From Rotaria sp. Silwood1 (Eukaryota > Rotifera > Eurotatoria > Philodinida > Philodinidae), in assembly GCA_905250075.1 (NCBI GenBank), contig CAJNOP010000093.1, positions 6,335-70,334 on the forward strand: a DNA stretch of 64,000 bases. The letters are read 5' to 3'. Shown one piece after another: positions 12,701-23,590 of this stretch (the stretch's first letter is position 1; each line of letters starts with the position of its first letter). The position numbers and the translations under genes were made by a program. The notes under the pieces are model-generated. The model had not been told where the DNA came from and did no database searches. It saw only the letters and a list, made by a program, of their open reading frames with translations.

Positions 12701-14838
12701 CCAAAGCATAACTAAAGTATTGTACATCCTACGTCTTAGAATGCCTTTTTTCTCACACAACTTATCCATTTTCGGAAGCATCACGTGCACCCGGCGCCAC
12801 TAAAATACACATATCCATGTAATCCGACAACTGCGTCAGTGGTTTGGGTAGGTTACAAGTTTCGGCCCAAACCTTTGAAACCAATAAAAGAACACAGACC
12901 TGCTAATCCACAGCCATTTTTTTAAACCACCCATTGGACTTTATTTCCACGGATAATATAGCGCTTGTTATATAATCAATAGCTAAGATCGTATTGCCTA
13001 TAATATGCCGACCAAAGGTTCTTTCAATAGGCTGTTGATAGTGTGGCCTTTGGAAAACATCCAGCACAACATATTTTCCTTTATATTTTATCAGGATTTT
13101 GTAGCTCTCAAAAAATATTATTTTCACACAAGAAATGGCAATGGTATCATGATTGACAGTTGAGATCATATCGACCATCCTAAGCAAACCATTGGTTTTA
13201 CCATAGACTTTGGAGTGTCATCCCTGAGGTTTTTTCAACACAGCATCTTTTCCCACATATTTTATCATGGATCTATACCTCCAAGAAGACTCTGTTTGCA
13301 CAGAAGAAATGACGGTGGTATCGTGTTCGACAGTCAAGATCGTATGGACTATGCTATGCCAAACATCGACTTTCCTATAGACTTTTTATAGTGTGGTCTT
13401 TCAAAATTTTCAAGCACAGCACATTTTACTTTATATTTGATAATAATTTTGTAGGCCTTGAAAGATTCTATCTGCATAGAAAAAGTGACGCTCTTGCAGT
13501 TGATTTTGATTGTATCTGGATGTATAGTACTATACTTTTGCGAAGAGAAATCTAGTGTCGCCAGGCATCTTGGGGCGCCCTCGGGATACATTCCTATGTC
13601 CTGTAAAAATGGTCCCGATATGTCGAGAGTAGTTTATTCTTACAATGAGCAGCGCGAAACAGAAGATGAAGACGTGTTTTTTGTTGTTTTTTTATTTAAA
13701 GCCATTTTGTATACAAAGAGTACCCCGTCCTTTAGTTTAGAACTCTGTCTTCGTAGCAAATTTTGACAAAATCATGTTTTTGAAGCAGAAATCAGCTTCG
13801 GTTTCTCATTCATTATGTGCATATATCCTTATGATGAGAAAACGAAACTCTGCTTACAACTCTATTTTATCCTTGAACTCAATAGGGGTTAATGAAATTA
13901 GCGGCGATTTATATTTGAAACAAATGTGAATAATTTTTTTATCATTTTTTGATTTTTACATAAATATATGTTCTCATAATTGATAATTATTTAAAACATA
14001 AATAAAGAGGCGACTTATATTTATTCCTAAACATAAATTGTCAAACAGATCTATTGTTGATGTCGATTTTAAATTTAAATTAACAATAATTTAAAACTAA
14101 TTGGAGCATGAAACTTACGATTCTGGCATAGTTCATTGTTCAAGTCAATTTTTTCTCTTGTCAAAATTTCTATTTAGCTTCTCTTTAAAAAGTAATGATC
14201 ATTGGGAAGATTCCTATGTAAGTGTAATAATAGTGGTAGCATGCAGTACAGAGTTCTATAAGTGAGAGATGCTTGAAAAGTGAATATTCAACGGCGATTT
14301 CGGTTACTGATATTTAAAAATCATGCATGTGCGCTGAATCAAAAATCTTTAATGAACTAACTGACGAAATTCTGTCTAGAAAATAGAATTCTAAGTAGGA
14401 TTCTGATTTCAATAGTAAGAGCGGATGTATTCCTTAATTATGCCAATAATGTAGATACTGAGAGTGATGATTACATCGAGAATACACAGAATTCATAAAC
14501 TCTGCTTGTGACAAATCTGCCATTTCTCTCTTGTAGGGACTATTTTCAAGTACTTGCCAATGCTTCTCGATACGTTGATGTACTTGGAAGTACTTCTCGC
14601 CGCTTTAAAGTAACTTAAAAATACTTTGTGATACTTTACCATACTCAAAAATACTCTGTGATACTTTAACGGTACTTAAAAGTACTCTGCGATATTTTAA
14701 CATTACTTTTCAGTACTTTGCCATACTTTACATGTACTTGGAGCTACTTCTCTATACTTTGTTCAACTTGAAGTAACTTGAAGTTGTTTTTGTACTTTGG
14801 TCTACTTTTCTACTTCAAGTACGCTGTTCTCCCTTTGG
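9791..14838. mobile_element. About 5-kb DNA transposon-like element with TACTT-rich ends
   Basis: The left end reads CCAAAGGGGAAACAGCGTAC and the right end, inverted, CCAAAGGGAGAACAGCGTAC; the termini match over about 24 bp with two changes. Each end is followed by 230-300 bp packed with TACTTGAAGT, TACTTTAA and related words (9808-10020 and 14540-14820). Short subterminal repeats of this kind resemble those of hAT-type transposons, but no hAT transposase or 8-bp target duplication was seen, so the superfamily is open. The interior contains the 11490-13727 inverted repeat. The left end abuts the 8779-9791 foldback element. Confidence 0.65.
11490..13727. repeat. Large inverted repeat of a 177-bp unit inside the 5-kb element
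   Basis: Sequence 11490-12030 is repeated in inverse orientation at 12900-13727. Each arm contains two to three tandem copies of a unit of about 177 bp, measured between the matching CTGTGCAGAT/CTGTGCAAAT words at 11741 and 11918 and between 13291 and 13468. As 177 is a multiple of three, one frame stays open across copies. It repeats a motif like YKxxIKYxGKxAVLExFE on plus 11629-12009 and minus 13349-13591 and 12903-13187. The opposite strand shares the 20-residue stretch RHLGAPSGYIPMSCKNGPDM (minus 11454-11735, plus 13458-13766). No known family recognised. Confidence 0.7.
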
Positions 14839-15049
14839 TCACACTTCATTCGATGTTCCATTCAAACCATTCTTGTACCAAATCGCCAATTAATTTGTGT
14901 TTCACGTAATTCTGTTAGCATCAATCTGTTGACTGAATGAGTTCATACGAATTAGAGATGGAGAAAAAGGATCTGTCTCGGTGTTTCCGCAAAATCTAAA
15001 GTTTGTGATAAAATGAATAAATATAGTGAAACTTTAATATATGTTTAAA
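14839..15049. other. Short spacer
   Basis: About 210 bp between the 5-kb element and the 84-bp satellite, with no feature recognised. Confidence 0.5.
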
Positions 15050-17150
15050 GCAAAGAGATAGAGTACTCAGAAGAATCAAGCAGACTTAACCAGAACATTT
15101 AATTGACTTTCTCATCAAAGATCTTTCACGACGGTCGCACTCTCTAACTGCAGAACAAGATAGAAAGAGCTGAACGAAAATATTTGGTTCTCTTTCTCAA
15201 GGAAGGTACTCAATAAAGATTAGAATATCTAACTAAGGAAGAGGGAGTAATACTTACATGAAAATATTTAATACTTGTTTTCACAACAGATGCTCCATTA
15301 TGATCAAAATAAGTAACTGAAGAAGAAGAAACAAAGCTTAACGAAAAATATCTCATTCTTGTTCTTACGGAAGGTATTCAATCAAGATCAAAATATTCAA
15401 CTCAAAGGAAGAAAAGATTTAAATCAACTTATCTAGCTCTCTTTCTAGAGAAATATATTCAATAAACATCAGAATATGTAACTCACAAATAAGGAAAAAC
15501 ATTTAAACGAAAATATTTAATTATCATTCTCACAATGGATACTTAGTTATAATTACGATAAGTAACTCAAGAACAAAAGAAAAAGGATTAAAGGAAAACA
15601 TTTCATTCTCTTTCACAGGATAGATACTTAAGATATATCAGACTAACTAACTGTAAATAAAACAGGGAAAAGATGTAAATAAAAATACTTACTTCTCTTT
15701 CTCACAATAGGTACTAGATCAATTCGTCGCAACCAATTAGTCGCAATCTATTCGTCGCACCATCAATTCGTCGCATATCTATTCGTCGCGATCAATTCAT
15801 CGCAATGTATTCGTCGCAACTAATTAGCCACAACTTATTCGTTGCAATGAATGACTCTCAAACTTTTTAATTGAATATTTTCACATTTTTAGCGTTGAAA
15901 AATAAAATAAATCACTGGATAGCTGAAATGGAATCTCTTCTGTGAATTTCATCTTAAAAAATAACCAGATACCTTGGGTAAATGGATCAATTATATGGAC
16001 AAGTCTTGAAGTTGACATAATAATACTGAGACAATCATCAAATAATTGGCTTAATTACTGGTAATGAGCTTGTTGTTGGTTTTGACTAATGAGACTATAC
16101 ACCTTTATCTGTTCTGAAATATGCGACGTGAGTATACAAGGGCATGGCTGTTGTGAGAGATAGTATATCTCTGCAAACAACGAAAAATACGTGGCAACTC
16201 TTGTTCAAATTTGTCAAATATTCAAAAAGCTCTTTCCGAGAAAGGAAAGCCGATGATAGCTCATGGTGGATTTGTATATACATTAGAACGAACAGCAGAG
16301 ACAAAACTTATCTTTAGATGTAAAAATCGAAGCAGTTATATAAATGTTGCAACAAATAGGTTGCGACAAATAGGTTGCGACTAATTAGTTGCGATAAATA
16401 CATTGCAACGAATTGATTGCGATGAATAGATGTGCGACGAATTGATGGTGCGATGAATAGATTGCGACGAATACGCGTGCGACGAATTGATCGGTCACCC
16501 TCACAATATATACTCAGTTATGATTACTATAAGTAGCTAAAAAAGAAGTAGAAAGACCTAAAGAAATATATTTCATTGTGTTCCTCACAAAAGATACCCA
16601 AGGAAAACCAGACTAACGACCTGAAATCAGAACGAAAAGATGCAAACAAAAATATTGGGTTCTCTTTCTCAAGAGAGATGCACAATGGCGATAACAATAA
16701 CTACGTAGTTTGAAGAACGAGAAAGAAGATTTAAAAGAAAATGCGAAATACTCATTGCCATAATAGATAGTCAATCATAATCACAATCAGTAACTAAAGA
16801 AGAAGCAAAACATTTAAAAAAACATTCGACTCTTTTTCGCTACAGATGCTCAATAAATATCAGAATAATTAATGAAAGAAGAAGTGAAAATATTTAAACG
16901 AATAAACTTGATTTTTTTTCTCAAATCAGATACTCAGTTATGACTACCAGTAGAAACTAAAGAAGATGGAAAATGAATTAAACGGAAACATTTTATCTTT
17001 CTTTTGTCATGAAAGATACTCAATTATGATCAGAATATCTAACTCAGAAGAAGAACAGAGGCCTAAACAAACATATTAGATTTGCTTTCGGATACTAAGC
17101 ATTCGAAGAAGATGAGATTAAAGAACTAAAAAGAAGACAGAATGCTTAAG
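15050..17150. repeat. Degenerate ~84-bp satellite, left block
   Basis: Repeated modules follow the pattern AATATTTAATTCTCTTTCTC, then a(a/g)aatagatactcaata and agaatatctaactgaagaag, with a spacing of about 82-87 bp (module starts near 15190, 15272, 15358, 15440, 15523, 15609, 15694). Copies differ by 20-30%. The block is split by the 15717-16492 element and continues to about 17150. The same unit returns at 20.99-21.64 kb. Confidence 0.75.
15717..16492. mobile_element. Foldback element built of an iterated 11-bp motif
   Basis: Inverted arms of about 135 bp both start GATCAATTCGTCGCA (15717 rightward, 16492 leftward). Each arm holds nine to ten copies of WATTCGTCGCA, separated by 3-5 bp, with the first base alternating between A and T, and the order of variants largely agrees between arms. 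The roughly 500-bp centre has no recognised gene (the open frame minus 16095-16304 has no domain). It interrupts the 84-bp satellite between a TTCTCACAATAG word on the left and CCTCACAATATA on the right. No target duplication could be fixed. Confidence 0.85.
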
Positions 17151-17314
17151 GAAAAAACTGTTAGCGCAATCCCTTGCGGAATTAAAGCTGTGAAACGCGA
17201 TGCATCTATTGTTGCTAATTAAATGTGCTTCGTTTTCTTCCAATTCTTTGCGATAGATTTGTAGACTATTGTTTATTTCATGCTTCAAAACTAGAATTTC
17301 TCTGTAACAGTCTA

Positions 17315-20300
17315 CACTCTAAAAAAAAGTACTCTCGGAAACCTATAGAGGGTTTCCGGGTTTGTCCCTATATGAAATCCTTTATAGATTTCCAGGAAAG
17401 GGGTTCCGAGCTCTCGAAAATGTTCCAAAGCAATCAAAAAACCTCAGAGCCCCAGAAACCCAGTTCGGGTTTCTGAGACCTCGAAAATCTTCTATAGGTT
17501 TTCGACAGCTACCTACAAAACGATTCACTGACCTATATCTGTCGCCTTATTCCAACACTTCCCTCTATATCTATTCCCTTATTCTAACTCCTTAATCTAT
17601 ATATATCCCCTTAATCTAACCTTTATTCTAACCCCTTAATCTATATATATCCGCTTAATCTAACCCCTAAATCTATATATATCCCCTTTATCTAACCCAT
17701 TATTCTAGCCCTTTAATCTATCCCCTTAATCTATCCCTTATTCTATCCCTTATTCTATCCCTTATTCTATTCCTAAATCTAACCGCTGATTCTATTCTCT
17801 CAATCTAACCCTTTATTCTAATCCATGATCTATGCCCTTAATATATATCTTTCCTCTTATTCTTAGTCCTTATTCTATTCCGCCATTCTAACGCGTGATC
17901 TAAGTGCTTAATGCATATCTGTCCGCTTATTTTATGGAATCCATATATCTCCTTTATCTGGCTCCTTATTCTATATCTAATGCCTTATTGTATCGCGTTA
18001 TTATAATCCCTATCACATCGTGTTGGTGTAAGTCCGTAATCTATATGTGTCCCGTGATTCTAACCTCGTAATGTGACTCCTGTATGTCGATTTGAGTTTG
18101 ATGTTTGTGAAGATGTGGCCGTAGTATAAATATAGAGGAATAGGTCCTTAATGTAAAGTCATGAATTTCGTCAAAGTTCTTGAGTGTTCATGTCTGTTAA
18201 AGTGAGTATCATGGAAGTGGTGATAGTGTCCTAGTGTAGGTGAATGTTATTTCCAGAGTCATATTGTCCGCTGTAGTCGTAAAATTTTGAAATCTGTCTA
18301 GGAGTTAGGCATGATGTCAATCAAAGTGTTGAATCTTTTGAAAGACGGAGAGATGAACTTAATGAGATCCCTTCAGTGTTCTCGTTGTTCAAATTCACGG
18401 TCATGAAGTGAGCTAAATTGGTGGAAGTTGGACGTATCTTAAATAGAATGTTATTTATTTCGTCTGTGTTCTGGAGTCTTCATGTCTCGTAAAACAGGCG
18501 TCCTTCTGTCAGTCTTATTTCTATAGTCTTTATGCCTCCGTGAGAAACACTGAATGAAAAAGTTAGTCTTAGTCCTGCTTTCTTTCTGTATCTAAAAGTC
18601 ATAATCACAAAGTCAGTCTTAGTCATCGAGTCTGTGTGTTTTTTTTTAGTAAGAGTCGTAAAGTCAGTCTTGTTTGTTAGAGTCTTGACATCTCTTAAAG
18701 CTATCGTCATGAAGTCAGTTAAAGATTTCACGTTTTCATGTCTCTCACAGCCATTGCCATGAAGTTAATGAATGTCATGAGGTCTTATGTCCTGTCAAAC
18801 TCAAAGTCACCAACTCAAGTGGATTGCTATAGTGGTGAAAGCTTTTTGTGTATTGAAGTCAAAGTCTTTAATGCAGTCTGACTTCTGGTTTCCGTATTGC
18901 TGTTGAAGGCAGAATGTTGGTGTCTTCAGTTTTGTTACCCGTGAACTACAATTCTTGTGTTCGCTTTTTTTCTGGTTATTTACCGGATCAGTTGGAAAAA
19001 CTGTATCTTGCGTTGTGAAGCAATACAAATCTACCGTTTTTCTCAGAACGTTTTCAAGATATTTTATTTTGTTTATGTCTTCAAACAGACAATTCATGAA
19101 AACGTCAACTTGCTTTTGAAACGATAGGTCATGGCATTCTTTCTAATAGGTGAACGCAGAGATTCTTGTAACTTGTGCTAATAAATTTGAAGAGAGCTAA
19201 AGGGAAAGGTGTATGGGAATTTATAGTTTCTCACTGTCCAGAATTTGTTTTTTTTCTTTAGCTAAACAACAATTACATTTCGCAGACCTTTCATTCTTTT
19301 CAACTATTTTCGAACTGAAAATGCTCATTTTATTGAGGTGATGGTATTCAGAAATGAGTTTTTGTACATATGATTTGATTTAGATAGTAAATATGTTCTT
19401 TTTAAAGTGCTTAAATCGGTATGAAAGTGAGAAACTATCACATCTGAGACATCTTTTTTTTTGGCTTACTCCAAATCTATTAGTACAAACCAAGAGGATC
19501 TTTTATTTTGACTATCGTACAAAATATCACGACGCATAATTTGAAAAAATTTAAGATTTTATCATTTACATTTTGTGGAGATGTATGGAGAATAAATTAT
19601 GTTTCAAACACTCCGAGACATTTAGTATTTATGTTACATTCTCTCGCAAATGAAGATTTCTTCATGCTTTCCATCATTCCTCTCCTATGAATCTTCTGTA
19701 TAAATCGGTTGAAAGGATTCTCAAACGGCTCAAACTTGCACTATATTCTGTTGCAATCTGTTGATAAGGATGATAATGCCTGTACTTGGATGAAACATAA
19801 ATGAATGAAGAAGGAGAAAGACAGCATTCTTTGATTAATCTGGCAATTTAATGCAGCTCTTCGATCTCCACAGTGAAATTTGTCGTAATCTATTCAAGTT
19901 TTTAGGTATTGAAAGATGTAATACCAAGTCGAAATTTTCTCAGGAACAATGCATTTTCTTTTGAATTCTCAGAGTTCTAATGCTTTTACACAACAATTCC
20001 ACATAAATTGAATAAGGTTTATATCATGCATGTCGTGCAATTCCTAGACTTTTAAAATAGCGATCGTAACATTAGAATAAAAAAGAAGACATCCGAATGC
20101 TATTTCTATGTTTGAGAATACTGGATAGGTTTCCGGAGCTTTTTTCGGAAACGCAAGGGTTTTCTGAAAATTCGAAAACTCTGAAGGGTTTCCAATAGAT
20201 GTTTGGAAACGCTTCCACCGCTTTCGATGCTCGGAAACCCAAAAAGGTTTTCGATAAAAACAATATCGAAAACGCAAAGGTTTTCGAGAAGGTTTTTAAA

Positions 20301-20543
20301 TCAGAGAAGGTTTTCGGGGATAACTTTCGGTTTTCAAAAAGAGCACTAGGGTTTCTGAGAATACGGTTGAGAGTTTCCGGACCTATATTTCGAAAACTCA
20401 TAGGTTTTCGGATACTCGGAAACCCTGAAGGTATTTTCAGAAACTCAACATGAGTCCGGAAACCTTCCCAGATACATTCAAGGGTTTTGAAAACGGTTTC
20501 CGAAGGGGTCTCGGTTTCTGAGAAAACGTTTTTTTTTAGAGTG
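17315..20543. mobile_element. 3.2-kb TA-flanked element with GGAAACC-rich ends
   Basis: Termini CACTCTAAAAAAAA (17315) and the inverse ending at 20543 are flanked by TA on both sides (17313-17314 and 20544-20545). Joining the flanks with a single TA gives TCTCTGTAACAGTCTATGAT, which restores a unit of the 32-bp satellite, so the boundaries are exact. Subterminal regions (17330-17520 and 20110-20530) are packed with GGAAACC, GGTTTTCG and GAAAAC words. The interior holds CTTAATCTA repeats (17540-18060) and degenerate GTCATGAAGTCAG repeats (18100-18780). No transposase recognised; the TA duplication suggests a Tc1/mariner-like mobiliser. Confidence 0.88.
17540..18060. repeat. CCTTAATCTA-type degenerate tandem repeat
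   Basis: Pyrimidine-rich tandem array of words such as CCCTTATTCTA, CCTTAATCTAACC and CTATATATATCC, decaying to the right. It lies inside the 17315-20543 element. It looks superficially telomere-like (CTAACC words) but has no fixed 6-bp period. Confidence 0.75.
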
Positions 20544-20970
20544 TATGATAGGTTTGGAGATTCTCTGTCGCGGTCTGTGATAGTCTCTGGGAATTCTCTG
20601 TCACGATCCGTGGTAGTATCTGGAGGTTCTCTGTCACTGTCTGTGACTGCCTCTTTGTGATCTCTGTCACAGTGTGTGATGGGTTTGGAGCTGCTTTGTC
20701 GCGGCCTATGATGGTCTATGAGGGTTCTCTGTCACGGTCTGTGGAGCTTCTCTGTCAGGGTCCATGATGGGTTCAGAGATATCCCTGTCATTATCGGTGA
20801 TGATCTCTTAGTGTCCTCTGTCATGGTCTCTAATGATTTCTGGAGTTCCTCAGTCACGGTATGTAATGGGTTTGGAGCTTCTCTGTCACGGTCTATGATG
20901 GGTTTGGAGTCTCTCTGTCATGGTCTGTGATGGGTATGAAATTTCTCTGTCATAGTCTGTGGGTGGAGCT
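20544..20970. repeat. 32-bp satellite, host of the 3.2-kb insertion
   Basis: About 12 copies of a unit close to GGTCTATGATGGGTTTGGAG followed by YTTCTCTGTCAC, period 32 bp in the best copies near 20860-20930. About 19 bp of one unit lies left of the inserted element (17295-17314). The open frame plus 20718-20930 is a by-product. Confidence 0.85.
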
Positions 20971-20984
20971 GGGGGAGTGAGTCC

Positions 20985-21640
20985 AAAATTTCTATCCGAT
21001 ATACTTCAACACTTCTTTCAGATTATCTTTCATAAAATATTAATTCTTTTTATCGTAAAAGATATTCGATGAAGATCAGAATATCTGACTGAGTAAGAAA
21101 AAAGAAAACCTAAACGAAAATATCTGCTTTTTCTTCACAATGAATACTGAATTACAAGTAAAATAAAATACTGAAGAGCAGCAGAAAATATCTGAAAGAA
21201 AATATTTCATATATAATGAACGATACCGTTATCTTCAGAATAACTGACAGAACATAAGAAGAAAGAGTTAAACAACGAAATTTTATTCTCTTTCTAACAA
21301 CACACTCAATAAAAATCACAATATCGAACTGAGAAAGAATGAAAACAGGGTAAAGAAAATATTTCAGTGTTCTGTATAATAGATACTGAATTATGAGCAG
21401 GATAGTTAATTGAAAAATAGCGAAAAGAAGGAAAGGAATATATTCAACTCTTCTTCGGAGAAAAAAGGAAAAGGAGAGAAATGAAAATATTCAATTGTTT
21501 TTCAGACAATAGTCACTCAACTATAATCAGAATAGGAGAATTACTGTAAACAACACGAGTCAATGAAAATATTTTATATTTTCAGTCACAATAGATACTT
21601 AATAAAAGTGAGGATCACAAAATGAAGAGATATGAGAAAT
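20985..21640. repeat. Degenerate ~84-bp satellite, right block
   Basis: Same module as at 15050-17150 (for example GATGAAGATCAGAATATCTG, then AATATCTGCTTTTTCTTCAC), so the 32-bp satellite and its insertion lie inside, or next to, a once larger 84-bp array. Confidence 0.65.
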
Positions 21641-22329
21641 ACGGCAACTAGTTATTTTTTAGCCGATGACTGTTGGAAGATATTGAATGATCATTGGGAT
21701 AACTCAATTAGAAAAAAGAAAATGAAATTAACTAACCTGTGTAATTATGCTGTTTTTGAATAGGTCTTAGGTCATTGTTTTAATGCCAGAGTTTGTTGGA
21801 TGTTTGATCGAAAAGGTTTTTGGATGAAGTAAAGAATTGGTTTGTGTTAAGTAGGTGTTTTTGCCAGTACCATTCTGTTGAGTGCATGTGTCGATATGAA
21901 ACTGAGATGCTAACAAACGTTCTGTTCCTATATGTTGGCAAGGTTCACATTTTTTTGTTTGATAATTGAATTAAGTGAATAACGAGATACGTGTTCATTG
22001 AAGAGTTAGAATATATTTCAGCTGATGTGTTTTTTCGTATGATTGAGTTGTTTGTAAGATGTTGGAATTGGCTGATTGGAAAAATTTATGCTCTGTGCAT
22101 GATTCACTTGTATAATGCGAATATTTGACCTATTGGGTTTGATGGCTATAGAAACTAATTTTTAGAATTAGTGTTCAGATAAATGGGTGTTTTTAATGTT
22201 TTTTGATATAAAAAAATGAACAAAATAAAATACTGGTTTATGTCGGTTTTATTTTGTGTAAAGCTCTTTTAAGAAAAATACGTAAAAGATAAAGAAAAAA
22301 ATTTATGTACTGAAGAACTTTACTCTAAC
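21641..22329. other. Non-coding region
   Basis: No gene recognised. AT- and GT-rich sequence without a clear repeat period. Confidence 0.5.
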
Positions 22330-22620
22330 ATCAATGTTTGCGCTTGTCTTGTGAATAACTAGAATTTGATTTTGCATCAATCAGTGGAGTAGCACCATCC
22401 TGAGTATCTTGCTGGTTCTTTTTACTGTCGGATGTAAATGATTTATTGTTCTCGTTTATTACATTTTCAAGCCTTCCTTGGTAATTTTCGACGAAGTGCT
22501 TCCAGATTTCGATAGCTTAGCAACAATGATAATACTTCTCCGGAATTGCTATTATTATTGAAGCAATGTTGAACGAAATTAGAAATTTTGTGAAATCCGC
22601 AGATGATGAAAGCGAAGCTC
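22330..22620 (-). pseudogene. Possible C-terminal remnant of the ORF1-like gene
   Basis: The minus strand from about 22620 down to 22330 reads as coding-like sequence with one stop: FTKFLISFNIAS, AIEIWKHFVENYQGRLENV, then a polar tail ending in SYSQDKRKH and a stop. It lies downstream of the zinc-knuckle ORF on the same strand, beyond the 52-bp satellite. It could be that gene's original C-terminus cut off by satellite growth. The link is inferred from position and orientation only. Confidence 0.4.
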
Positions 22621-23089
22621 ACTCATTTGTAATAACATGTTGAAATTTGAATCAAAGCTAGTTTCAGAAGAACTCGCTACTGATATTGAATTATTATTCA
22701 AATAATCGTGTTGAATTGACAAACTGCATCGTGTAATTCTTTTAGGTACTCATTTCGACGCAAAACAATCCAACTGTATTCCTTTGCTTAACATAAGTGG
22801 CTTACATACACCAAGTTTATTCGACTAATCGCAGGACTGTCTGATAGATGAGGTTATCAATCTACGATAATCGAAACCGTTTTAGGGAAAATGCTAGCCT
22901 TCTCTCAGGTAAAAGATCAGTGATAACTGCAAGCAGCTAAATATATATAATATCATCCTCATAACACATCTGAAAAGAAGGATTTTGGTAAAACTTGTTA
23001 TCATCGTACACTTAACTTTCTTTATATAAATACTCATGAACTTTCTGATAAGCACCTAGAGTAATTTACGACTAAAAGTGAAGAAATAA

Positions 23090-23590
23090 ATCATTTTACT
23101 CACTTGAGAAAGTCGTAGACAAATCTAGCCTTAAACATAGAATAAACTATGCTGAAACTTAGAGTTATCTACTCTGCAATGTAAAATAGTTAATCCGTTT
23201 TGTTTAGTCGTAGAATTATCTATCCCAATACAAGAATAATAAACCGTTTTCCCGATAATGGTAAAATAAACTAGCTTCAGACATAGGATAGTAAACCCTA
23301 TTTTCTAATTGTAGAATTATCTACGCTTATGCGTAGAATAATCGACCACTATGCTCTTGTAAACATAGAATGACAAATCCTTTTTGCCATAATCGTAGAA
23401 TAATTTAGCTTTCTGCGTGGAATACAAGCGCTTGTGTCCGCAGTGGTAGAATGATCTATCTTTATATGTAAAATGATAAACTTTTCTTCTGTATTCGTAG
23501 AATAATCTACATTTATGCGTAGCATAGTAAATCCTTCTCTTCATAATCGTAGAATAATTTATCTTTCTGCGTGGAGTGATAAACCAATTT
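23090..23590. repeat. 52-bp satellite overlapping the ORF1 3' end
   Basis: About nine to ten copies of a unit of 51-52 bp with the core CGTAGAATAATCTACATTTA, then TGCGTAG and a GATAAACC-type word. The rightmost copies encode the last ~25 residues of the minus-strand ORF ending at 23513, and the minus frame 23317-23544 is also repeat-encoded (repeated LFYDY, STHK words). Copies are most alike near 23400-23590 and decay leftward. Confidence 0.85.

Noticed and set aside
15720-15850. CRISPR-like array of short repeats with short spacers
   Set aside because: Spacers are only 3-5 bp, the array is mirrored at 16340-16492 as transposon arms, and the genome is animal.
17540-18060. Interstitial telomere-like array
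   Set aside because: CTAACC words occur, but with no constant 6- or 7-bp period, and the array lies within a transposon.
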